Source of the DNA: an uncultured Ruminococcus sp.
GTDB taxonomy: Bacteria > Bacillota > Clostridia > Oscillospirales > Ruminococcaceae
Assembly: GCA_947173865.1 (NCBI GenBank)
Contig: CAMWGS010000027.1
Coordinates: forward strand, 1-13,681
Direction: 5' to 3'
Length of the DNA stretch: 13,681 bases
The notes under the pieces are model-generated. The model was not told the DNA's origin and searched no databases. It saw only the letters and a program-made list of their open reading frames with translations. A program made the translations under genes and the position numbers. Positions 1 through 8,600 of this stretch are shown piece by piece. Positions within the stretch are counted from its first letter, which is position 1; each line of letters opens with the position of its first letter.

Positions 1-44
1 TTGATATTCTGTGCAACTTTTATTTTTAAACTTTGAATCAGTTT

Positions 45-58
45 ATTCAGACCTGAAT
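45..58. repeat. Short palindrome ATTCAG-AC-CTGAAT
   Basis: Perfect 6-bp arms surround a 2-nt centre. The loop is too small for a stable hairpin and no T-run follows, so it is not a terminator. It could be a protein site belonging to this or the upstream gene, but palindromes this short also arise by chance in AT-rich DNA. Confidence 0.25.
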
Positions 59-118
59 CTAATGAAATTTCCTGTTTTGTTAAAAATGATGATTTTGGCG
101 TTTTTTACTGATTGTTTT

Positions 119-134
119 TTGTAGAAATCTACAA
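119..134. promoter_or_regulatory. Palindrome TTGTAGA-AA-TCTACAA upstream of the -35
   Basis: Perfect 7-bp arms lie around a 2-nt centre. The centre (126.5) is about 60 bp upstream of the inferred transcription start, where class I activators often bind. A run of six T follows at 135-140, so a weak terminator for an upstream gene is the alternative. The AT-rich stem and tiny loop make that less likely. Confidence 0.35.
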
Positions 135-151
135 TTTTTTCCAACAATCTA

Positions 152-180
152 TTGACAAATGCATCATGATATGTTAATAT
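152..180 (+). promoter_or_regulatory. Sigma-A-type promoter of the NRPS operon
   Basis: The -35 TTGACA (152-157) matches the consensus exactly. A 17-nt spacer leads to TAATAT (175-180), which agrees with TATAAT at four of six positions. A TG at 172-173, one base before the -10, gives an extended -10 element. Transcription should start at about 186-188, roughly 94 nt before the PPTase start codon. It is the best promoter-like sequence I found in the window and precedes a run of closely spaced co-oriented genes. Confidence 0.75.
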
Positions 181-185
181 TAATC

Positions 186-205
186 TAGTTAGTAAACACT
201 AACTA
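186..205. promoter_or_regulatory. Operator-like inverted repeat, copy 1 (perfect)
   Basis: Arms TAGTTAGT and ACTAACTA are exact reverse complements separated by AAAC. The site begins 5 bp after the -10 and so covers the expected transcription start, a classic repressor position. Related copies with the same 4-nt spacer lie at 219-238 and 997-1016, which favours a protein operator over a chance hairpin. The arm and spacer geometry would suit a TetR-family dimer, but no regulator gene is present in the window. A T-rich run follows, yet the stem has only two G-C pairs, so terminator activity is unlikely. Confidence 0.6.
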
Positions 206-218
206 TTTTTATTCCGTA

Positions 219-238
219 CCATTAGCGTCTACTAACTG
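219..238. promoter_or_regulatory. Operator-like inverted repeat, copy 2 (degenerate)
   Basis: The core is TTAG-C-GTCT-ACTAACT. The right half matches copy 1 in seven of eight arm positions and the left half in four of eight, with the same 4-nt spacer. It lies 33 bp downstream of copy 1, close to three helical turns, so a regulator could bind both on the same DNA face. It falls in the leader of the PPTase gene. Confidence 0.45.
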
Positions 239-280
239 GCAGATATTTAAAACAGATACTGGACAGGAGAATCAGGAAAT

Positions 281-949
281 ATGTCTGAACTTTATGTTAA
301 AGTCATGTATATACCCGAAAAGGTAAAATTCGGAGAATGTGAAAGATATTTATCTGTAATATCTTCAGCACGTCGGGAAAAAATCGGCAGATTTATTTTT
401 GACAAGGACAAACTTGTTTCCTTGTCAGCTGAATTGTTTATGAAGTACTGTATAGCTTGTGATACGGGGTTGATGCCGGCGAATTATGAATTTGAATACA
501 ACGAATACGAAAAACCGTATATAAGTTCTGTTCCGGATTATTTTTTTTCTATAAGCCACAATCACAGAACAGTAGTATTTGTCAGCAGTGATTCCGAAAC
601 AGGTGCTGACATTGAAAGAATAAACGAAAATGTGTCTGCCGTTCAGATTGCCGGAAGATTATTTACTCCTGACGAGGCTGATTATATATGCGGATACGAT
701 AATTTAGGTTTATATAAACGCTTTTTTGTAATCTGGACTCGCAAGGAGGCATATGTAAAAAGGCTCGGAACAGGGCTGTATACACCGCTTGAATCATTCA
801 GCGTCCTGAAAGAATATACTGATTGCAGACTTATGACTTCTTGTCATAATAATCAGATTATATCGGTATGCTGTGACAGAAAATACGACAGTTTATGTAC
901 TGTCGATGTTTCATTTGATGTGGTACGGCAGTTTTTTGATAATTGCTGA
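281..949 (+). CDS. Sfp-type 4'-phosphopantetheinyl transferase
   Basis: A 222-aa protein that should transfer phosphopantetheine from CoA to the active serine of the carrier (PCP) domains of the downstream NRPS, in the cytoplasm. Visible Sfp-family motifs are FSISHN (89-94), the Mg-binding GADIE (108-112) and W-x-x-KEA-x-x-K (W152, K155, E156, K160). The length is typical of the Sfp class rather than the shorter AcpS class. The ATG is preceded by AGGAG at 265-269 with an 11-nt gap; a nearer AGGAA (274-278) is too close to serve. It is the first gene after the promoter, so carrier activation is made together with the synthetase. Ends in TGA. Family assignment is secure; the NRPS as its partner is inferred from position. 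Confidence 0.93.
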   Translation: MSELYVKVMYIPEKVKFGECERYLSVISSARREKIGRFIFDKDKLVSLSAELFMKYCIACDTGLMPANYEFEYNEYEKPYISSVPDYFFSISHNHRTVVFVSSDSETGADIERINENVSAVQIAGRLFTPDEADYICGYDNLGLYKRFFVIWTRKEAYVKRLGTGLYTPLESFSVLKEYTDCRLMTSCHNNQIISVCCDRKYDSLCTVDVSFDVVRQFFDNC

Positions 950-953
950 ATAA

Positions 954-981
954 AGTTATCATGCTGGCATAGCGGATAACT
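954..981 (+). terminator. Weak hairpin, possible attenuator
   Basis: AGTTATC (954-960) pairs with GATAACT (975-981), and GCT/AGC can add inner pairs. A T-rich stretch (983-990) follows. It lies just after the PPTase stop and could partly end transcription or stabilise the PPTase end of the message. The stem is AT-rich and the T-run is broken by an A, so full termination is doubtful; the downstream genes seem to belong to the same operon. Confidence 0.3.
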
Positions 982-996
982 GTTATTTTTAAATTC

Positions 997-1016
997 TAAT
1001 TAGTCTGTGCTAACTT
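997..1016. promoter_or_regulatory. Operator-like inverted repeat, copy 3, before the SagB-type gene
   Basis: TAATTAGT-CTGT-GCTAACTT matches the perfect copy at 186-205 in 13 of 16 arm positions with the same 4-nt spacer. It sits 5 nt before the AAAGGAG ribosome site of the SagB-type gene. A possible extended -10 (TG-T-TATTTT, 981-989) lies 7 nt upstream, with no good -35, so a weak second promoter controlled by the same regulator is conceivable. The recurrence is visible in the sequence; the regulator is unknown. Confidence 0.5.
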
Positions 1017-1038
1017 ATATCGAAAGGAGTTTATTTGA

Positions 1039-2001
1039 ATGGATAATATTTATTTTTGGTCACCATCAGTGCAGTTTAAAACAGAAAACGGCGAACTGAA
1101 AGTAGAGTGTTTCAATTATGGAAAGAAATGTGCAGAATTTTTCCCCGAACTTTATTATATTGCTCAGGACGGTGCAACTCCGGAACAGCTTAAAGAACAT
1201 TTTCCGGAAAATAAAAGAGTTTTTCTTAATAGTCTTATCAGGGATTTCATTAAAAAAAAGATTCTTGTAAAATCCGTCATTACGCCTGCAGAACTGTTTT
1301 ATAGTCAGAAAAAGCTTTTTCATAATGAATATCCGGATGATATGAGATTTGTCAGGGAAAAACTTGAGGCGTTCAGAATAAAGCAGACAAACCGCCGTAT
1401 GTTTTCGGGAGATGTTTCTTATATTCTTGAAAAAACAGGACAGGGTGAACTGCTTGAAAACCGATGTTCTGTAAGGGAGTTTTCAGATGATGTCATATCA
1501 TATTATGATTTTTCCTCTGTTATGGGAATCCTGCAAAGCAAGCCGGAGACACATAAAAGATATTATCCGTCTGCCGGAGGTCTTGCCGTCATTGATGTAT
1601 ACGTTCATATCAAAGCCGGAAGAGTTGAAGGAATAAGAGAGGGTCTGTATTATTATGACCCTGTTGTGAACAGTATTGTATTCATGAACGACGGAAAAGG
1701 AATAGTTTCAGATGCCCACTATTTTACTAATAAAGAAATATCTGAAGGTTCTGCGTTCACAGTTTATTTTGTTTACAATGTCGGAGCGGGTATGCCGAAA
1801 TACGGTGGTATGTCTTATTATTACGGAATTATTGAATCAGGAATACTTATTGCTATGCTTACTATGTCAGGAGAAAAAACAGGCATAGGAAGCTGTTCGA
1901 TAGGAGACATGGTTTATGAAAAAATTGCTCCGTGCTTTAATCTGAATGATAATCAGATACTTCTTCATTCAATGGAGTTTGGCTATAAAAAGAACAGGTA
2001 A
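1039..2001 (+). CDS. SagB-type FMN-dependent dehydrogenase (thiazoline oxidase)
   Basis: A 320-aa nitroreductase-fold protein of the SagB/ThcOx type. Such FMN enzymes oxidise thiazoline or oxazoline rings to thiazole or oxazole. Residues 1 to about 130 form the N-terminal extension usual in SagB proteins. The core shows NRCSVREF (141-148), YYPSAGGL (175-182), GLYYYDP (202-208) and IESGILIAML (265-274), all SagB-family signatures. With no RiPP precursor or YcaO cyclase in view, and a two-Cy NRPS beginning 23 nt later, the likely substrate is a PCP-bound thiazoline. A known parallel is the stand-alone oxidase BmdC of the bacillamide NRPS. Good AAAGGAG site (1022-1028) before the ATG; stop TAA. 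The role on the NRPS intermediate, and which ring is oxidised, are inferences. Confidence 0.85.
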   Translation: MDNIYFWSPSVQFKTENGELKVECFNYGKKCAEFFPELYYIAQDGATPEQLKEHFPENKRVFLNSLIRDFIKKKILVKSVITPAELFYSQKKLFHNEYPDDMRFVREKLEAFRIKQTNRRMFSGDVSYILEKTGQGELLENRCSVREFSDDVISYYDFSSVMGILQSKPETHKRYYPSAGGLAVIDVYVHIKAGRVEGIREGLYYYDPVVNSIVFMNDGKGIVSDAHYFTNKEISEGSAFTVYFVYNVGAGMPKYGGMSYYYGIIESGILIAMLTMSGEKTGIGSCSIGDMVYEKIAPCFNLNDNQILLHSMEFGYKKNR

Positions 2002-2024
2002 TATCAGCGAAAGGACGGTTATCA

Positions 2025-2618
2025 ATGGAAACAAACATAAAATTTTTATCATCTGAATATCCGCTTACTGAGCTTCAGAGGTCATATGTGATAGGACGTA
2101 ACGAAGAGGAAATCGCTACCAAAGTTATTTATGAACTTAAAGTTTCGTCTGCCGATATTGTGCTTATAGAAAAGGCAGTGGACAAAACTATAATTTCACA
2201 GCCAGCCATTAACAGCAGAATGTCTGCCGGTATCTGCCTGAGAATCAAGGACAGAACTGAACATTATCATATCAGAATGACCGATATGACAGATGCATCT
2301 GAAAAAGAACAGAAAGAATTTCTTGACAGGGAATTTGAAAAATGCAAATTCAGGATATGGAACGGCATTGACGGTTATCCTGTTCATATATCTGCCGTGA
2401 AACTCAGCGATTGCGACATAAGATTCATTCTTGATTTTGATATGCTTATCTTTGACGGAATGAGTATAAAGCTTTTTGTGGATAAAGTACAGTATTTTTA
2501 CGAAAATCCTGAAGAAGAGCCGGTTTGTGACTACAGCTTTTTCAGTTACTGTCTTGAAAGAGAAAAGCTTCCGGAGACAAAAAAATATAAAAAAGCAAGA
2601 GACTTCTGGCTTGATTAG
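2025..2618 (+). CDS. NRPS first Cy domain, N-terminal lobe (ended by in-frame TAG)
   Basis: A 197-aa N-terminal half of a heterocyclization (Cy) domain. It starts almost at once with YPLTELQRSYVIGR (12-25, motif Cy1) and carries the Cy-specific D-x4-D-x2-S signature (D139, D144, S147) that replaces the HHxxxDG of ordinary condensation domains. It ends at FWLD followed by TAG. The 16 codons after the stop (2619-2666) stay in the same frame and encode the expected next motif, with LSPAP standing for the LPxAP of Cy3. The C-terminal lobe follows from 2667. Read through, the polypeptide would be 2503 residues from this ATG. The ribosome site AAAGGA lies about 10 nt upstream. There is no loading or docking segment before Cy1, so its donor carrier must act in trans. 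Whether this fragment folds or works alone is unknown. Confidence 0.8.
   Translation: METNIKFLSSEYPLTELQRSYVIGRNEEEIATKVIYELKVSSADIVLIEKAVDKTIISQPAINSRMSAGICLRIKDRTEHYHIRMTDMTDASEKEQKEFLDREFEKCKFRIWNGIDGYPVHISAVKLSDCDIRFILDFDMLIFDGMSIKLFVDKVQYFYENPEEEPVCDYSFFSYCLEREKLPETKKYKKARDFWLD
2616..2618 (+). other. In-frame amber codon inside the first Cy domain
   Basis: The TAG stands in W-L-D-stop-N-T-R-L-S-P-A-P. The second Cy domain reads W-N-E-Q-A-D-T-F-A-G-A-P, so the stop aligns with a Gln encoded by CAG (5772-5774), one C-to-T change away. Both sides remain in one frame and all Cy motifs before and after it are intact, so it is not a frameshift. None of the other completed genes here ends in TAG (stops are TGA or TAA), and none has an internal TAG. 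Options: a recent nonsense mutation, a sequencing or assembly error, suppression, or a genuinely split synthetase. Confidence 0.85.
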
Positions 2619-2666
2619 AATACAAGGCTTTCACCTGCTCCCGATATACCACATTATAATTCAGAC

Positions 2667-5600
2667 ATGACAGGAAAAAATGCTGTTTTTGACAGATGCA
2701 GTCTTTTTGTAGAAGAGACGGAATGGAGCAGAATAAAGCACAATATACTGAAAAATAATATTCAACCCTATGTGCTTATGCTTGCCGTATATGCTGAAAT
2801 GCTCAGAAGTTACAGCGGACTTTCAGAATTTACTGTAAATGTACCGGTTACAAACAGAAAACCGGTTGCATCAGGTACTATAGGAGACTTTACTTCCGTA
2901 CTTCTTGTAGATATAAATACTGAACAGTCAGATATGAAACATCTTGCGGAACATATTCAGAAACAGATTATATCAGCACTCAGAAACAGAAAGTTTGATG
3001 GTGTAGAGGTAATGAGGGAAATAGCCGGCAGAGATGATTCAGAAAGCGCACGTTTTCCTGTTGTTTTTACTCCTATGCTTTATGATGATTTCAGTATAAG
3101 CTATAACTCTCCGTTCGGGGATATAGTCAGGGGCTGTAGTCAGACTACAGATGTTCTTCTTGACTGTCAGATATATGAGTATAAGAATGGTCTTTATATA
3201 AACCTTGATTACCGCAGAAACAGTTTTGACAAAGAGATTGTCAGCAGAATGTTCAATATGATGTGCGATGATATCAGAAGTTTTTCAGATGAAAAGAGCT
3301 TTACTAATGAGAACTTTATCGGAAAAATACTTGAATCTGACGAAAAGGAAATACTCAGATATAATGATACCAGCTGTGATATTCCAGTTTGTAGTCTTAT
3401 GGAACTTCTTGTTTCCGGATTTGAACAGTACAGGAATAAAACGGCGGTTTCGTGCGGAGACGAAACAATAACTTATAGTGAACTATGGGAAAAATCGGAG
3501 CAGGTCTGCAATTATATTCTTTCACATAACGTCGGCAGAGGAGATGCTGTTGCGGTTATAGGAAAAAGAAGTATTTCTACCATTGTCAATATCATAGGAG
3601 TTTTAAAAAGCGGAGCAACATATGTACCCGTTGACGTTGTTCAGCCTGAAAATCGCAGAGATGCAATTATCCGTAAAAGTCAATGTAAATTAGTTATTGA
3701 TGATAATACTGACTGTTCAGCATACAATATCGGAAACAGCAATACGGTAAAGCATTATCCGGACGATACCGCCTATATTATTTTTACTTCCGGAAGTACG
3801 GGAGAACCAAAAGGAGTATGCATAAAGCACAATGCTGTAGTAAATACGGTTCTTGATATAAACAGGCGTTATAATGTAACAGAAGATGACGTTTTAGCGT
3901 GTGTATCTTCAATAGGATTTGACCTTTCTGTATATGATATATTCGGTTCTCTTATCGCAGGTGCTGAACTTGCACTTGTTCCCGATGTTTACAATGTTGA
4001 GGAAATGGTCAGCATACTTTCTGAAAGAGGAGTTACTGTCTGGAATTCTGTACCGGCTGTTTTCAGACTGATTGTTGATTTTCTCGGTAAAGACAGCGAC
4101 GAAGACAGCATTTCAAATTACTACGGAGATTATTTTTCAGACAGAGAACAGGAAATGAATTACATTCTTCCACTTCGACTAGTAATGCTCAGTGGTGATT
4201 GGCTTTCAAAGAATATTGTCAAAAGAGCAATGAAAATGTTTCCGGATTGTCGCATGGTAAGTCTTGGAGGAGCTACTGAAGCGTCTATATGGTCTATCTT
4301 TTATAATATTGATAGTATAAGGGACGAATGGAATTCTATTCCGTATGGGTATCCGCTGGGAAATCAGACTGTCTATATTCTTGACAATAATGAAAAAATA
4401 GTTCCGATAGGTGCAAAGGGTGAAATATGTATCGGCGGAGCAGGAGTTGCAGAGGGATACTGCAATGATATTCAGAAAACCAATGCTCAGTTCTGCGAAA
4501 ACAGCCGTTTCGGTCGCATATATCATACGGGAGATTATGGCTATATTTCTTCAGAAGGCTATATAGTTCTTCTCGGACGGCGTGACAATCAGGTAAAAAT
4601 AAACGGTTTCCGTGTAGAGCTTGGCGAGATTGAAAATGCCATAAAAAAATTAAGCTATGTTAAAAATGCCGTTGCGGTTGTAAGACAGTCGGATAATGGC
4701 GCAAAGTCAATATGTGCATATGTCTCTCTTTACAGTCAGGCAGACGAAAACAGAATAAGAAACGATTCAGCAGAAAATCTTCCGCATTATATGATTCCCT
4801 CAAGGGTGATTATTCTTGATAATCTTCCGATGACTTCAAACGGTAAAATCGACAGAAACAATCTTCCTGACCCTTATGAAATAGATTCTGTTTATACATA
4901 TGCCGGAAATGAATCAGAAATAAAGATTTCTGAAATCTGGAAAAAGTATCTCAGAACTGACGATATTAATGTAAACGGTCAGTTTATTGAACTCGGCGGT
5001 GATTCGCTGGCTATGATTTCAATAGTGAACGATATAAAAGAACAGTTCGGAGTAGATATTTCTTTCAGAAAATTCATGATACTCGGTACTGTACGTAATA
5101 TTGCAGAATACATAAGGGAAAACACTGGAAACAGCAGTGATTCAGACAAAGTTATATATAAAGCCGTACAGTGCAGTGATGATGAAAAATACAGAAGTTT
5201 TCCACTTACAGATATTCAGATGTCATATTTTATCGGCAGAAACAGCGGAATCCGGCTTGGAAATATTTCTACACACGCATACTATGAAGTCGAAAATGAT
5301 TTTGATATTCCACATCTCAGTAATGCACTTAACAAAGTAATAAGAGATAATCCAATGCTGAGAATGGTTGTATCTCCTGAAGGCACACAGCGTATACTTG
5401 AAAAAACTGAAGACTACATTATTTTAGAAGAAGATATAAGAAGATTTTCACCGGAAGAACAGGAAAAAATACTTTTAAATGCACGTGAGGAACATTCCCA
5501 TAAAGTAATTGATGTACATAAATTTCCGCTTTTTGAGTTTAGGGCGTTCAGGATTTCAGACAGTAAGGTAAGGCTTCTTGTGGGATTTGACCTGCTGATT

Positions 5601-8600
5601 GCTGACGGAATAAGTATGAGAATTTTTATAAAAGAACTTCTTCAGTATTATTCTTCCGAAACTACTGCACCAAAGAATGAGAGTTTTAATTTTCATGATT
5701 ATATTCTTTCGCTTAATGAAATGAAAAATTCACAGTATTATGCTGAATCTGAAAAATACTGGAATGAACAGGCAGATACTTTTGCCGGCGCACCATCGCT
5801 ACCTATGAAAACGGCTGTTTCTGATATACATAAACCGTTATTCAGCCGATGCAGATATAACATATCATCAGAAAAATGGTCTGCTGTCAAAGAAGTTCTT
5901 TTGTCATACGGAATAACTCCCTCTGTTTTTCTTATGACTGTCTACGGGAGAATACTTGCTTATTACAGCAGTACTGAAACAGTTACTCTTAATGTCACTA
6001 CATTCACAAGATTTCCGTTCAGTGCGTCAGTAAATGATATGATTGGAGACTTTACATCTGTTATGCTGGTTGACGTGACCGAAAGCGGAAAGTTCCGTGA
6101 CGTATGCCGGAACGTTCAGGAACGTATTGCGGAAAATCTTGAACACAAAGCATATGACGGAGTAAGCGTCATACGGAATATATCCCGTAAAAATAACAGA
6201 AACGGAGAGCTTCTTTTTCCCTATGTTTTTACAGGAATGATATTTGAAAATCAGGATTCAATGAATATTGACGACGTCGGAGATATTGTATACAGTGTCA
6301 GCCAAACTTCACAGGTTTATCTTGATTGTCAGGTTATGAACGACAATAATGGTATAAGCATTACATGGGATTACGTTTCACAGCTTTTTGAAACTGAACT
6401 TATTGAAAAGATGTTTTCTGAATTTATTGATTTTATTGAAAATACTGCTTTAACCCTTGATGACAATATAACTTCTCATCTGAACAGCAAAGAGCGTGAT
6501 ATGATAGAGACGTACAATTCCACTGATATGAAATATGATGTTCCTACTCTTATTGAGGCTTTTGAAAGAACTGTAAAGGCAATGCCCGATAAAACAGCTG
6601 TAACTGCCGGAAATGAATCCTGTACATATGCGGAACTTAATGAAAAGTCAGAACGAATAGCTTCGGGGCTTGAAGAAAACGGTATAAAGAAAAACAGTAC
6701 AGTAGCCGTATACGAATACAGGAATATTGATACAATTGCATCAATTTTAGCGGTTCTGAAATGCGGAGCGTCATATGTTCCGATAAGCCCCGATATTCCG
6801 GAAGAAAGAAAAAAGTTTATTCTTGAAAACAGCCATGCTGATTTTGAAATAACAAAGGAAAATATTTCTGTTCTTTCTGAATATCCTGTTTCCGAAAAAC
6901 AGCATTCTTATCCGGTAACAGACGATACTGCTTATATTATCTATACTTCGGGAAGTACAGGACGACCGAAAGGTGTTGTCATGACGCATGGCGGTGCTAT
7001 GAATACTATTGCTGATATAAACAGAAGATTCAAAGTATCTTCCTGTGATGTACTTCTTGGCGTATCTTCATTTACATTTGACCTTTCAGTTTATGATATT
7101 TTCGGTGCATTTCTTGCAGGAGCTGAACTTGTTATTGTTCAGGACAGCAAAAATATTTCGGAACTTTCGTCACTTCTTACAGACAATTCTGTAACTGTAT
7201 GGAACTCAGTGCCTGCAATATTTTCGCTTATGATGTCCGGAAAATCTGATTGTTCTGAAAACTACTTTGATATGACGGACGGAAATATAAATATAACACT
7301 TGAAGATACTGATTCACTTAGACTTGTTATGCTTAGTGGTGACTATATTCCTACTGACCTCCCTGACAGGATAAGGGAAAAATATTCAAATGCTGAAATC
7401 ATCAGTCTCGGAGGTGCTACAGAGGGCGGTATATGGTCTATATTCTATCCGATTGGAAAAGTTAAAGAAAACTGGAACACTATACCTTATGGATATCCGC
7501 TTTCAAATCAGCAGATTTATATTATCGGAAAAGATAATAATATATGTCCACCTATGATTGAGGGTGAAATAGCTATCGGTGGGAAAAGTCTTTCGCTGGG
7601 CTACTGCGGAGACAAAGAAAAAACTGAGTCTGCCTTTATTGAACACGCTAAACTGGGACGTATATATAAAACTGGCGATATGGGCATTATGCATTCCGAA
7701 GGATATGTTGAATTTAAAGGACGGCGTGACAATCAGGTAAAAATAAACGGATATCGTATAGAACTCGGTGAAATAGAGTCATCTTTACTAAGAATGGAGA
7801 ATATAGAATCTGCTACTGCTGTTGTAAGTACCCATAATAAAAATAATATTATCGCATTTTATACTTCCGCCGAACCTGTTGCCGAAGATGATATACGAGC
7901 ATTTATTTCTGAACAGAGTCCTGCATACATGATGCCCGCTGTTATAAAGCGTATTGAAAGACTTCCGGTTACTGCAAACGGAAAGATAGACAGAAAAAAA
8001 ATTGCCTGTATGGACTTGCTTTCAGACGAACGAAACATTATTGTTCCGGAAACTGAAAATGAAAAGGTACTGTATAAATATTTCAGCGACGCTCTTGGTA
8101 TAAGCGATTTCAGTATAACAGACAGCTTCTTTGAACTCGGTGGCGATTCCGTAAAGGGAATAAATATGTATAACAAGCTGAATGAAGATTATGAAATGGA
8201 ATTAAATCTGATATTCCGTTATCAGACCGTTGAACAGCTTGCAAAGCATATAAAAAAGCGTAATGGGATTTATTTCAACGAGCGTATGGAAAAATTCAGA
8301 AAAGAATATTATTCAGTATCAGATGACAATATTGCTGAACGTGTGGATATGTTATATAGTAAATATCTTGAAGATATATCATGTGATACGGGTCAGATAA
8401 CTGAAATAGTTTCATTCAGACCGAAAAAAGTAATGATAACAGGTGCATCAGGGTATATCGGAGCTTATATTGCTGAAAAACTTCTCAGAGATACATACGC
8501 TGAAATTTATCTTACTGCAAGAGGAAACGATTATGAAATCAGACTTACTGAAAATCTTGAATTTTATTTCGGAAACGGATTTGTTGAAAAATTCAGAAAC

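Larger units (their letters stand above)
1..280. other. Gene-free upstream regulatory region
   Basis: I see no credible coding region on either strand here. The stretch is very AT-rich. It holds two short palindromes (45-58 and 119-134), a strong promoter (152-180), two operator-like inverted repeats (186-205 and 219-238) and the ribosome site of the first gene (AGGAG at 265-269). With transcription starting near 186-188, the leader would be about 94 nt. I see no riboswitch or T-box signature in it. The gene to the left lies outside the window. Confidence 0.7.

Noticed and set aside
186..212. Intrinsic terminator formed by the perfect inverted repeat and following T-rich run
   Set aside because: The stem has only two G-C pairs and covers the expected transcription start; related copies elsewhere fit an operator better.
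2616..2618. General recoding of TAG as Gln or pyrrolysine
   Set aside because: No other internal TAG occurs in several thousand coding codons of the window, so a general reassignment has no support. It remains testable only from the rest of the genome.
2600..2670. Frameshift as the cause of the split NRPS frame
   Set aside because: 2025 and 2667 are in the same phase, and the 16 codons between the stop and 2667 encode expected Cy3-region residues. Only the TAG interrupts the frame.
2476..2670. Overlapping 64-codon open frame bridging the TAG region
   Set aside because: It is in another phase, has no recognisable motif and overlaps a conserved Cy domain; a shadow frame.
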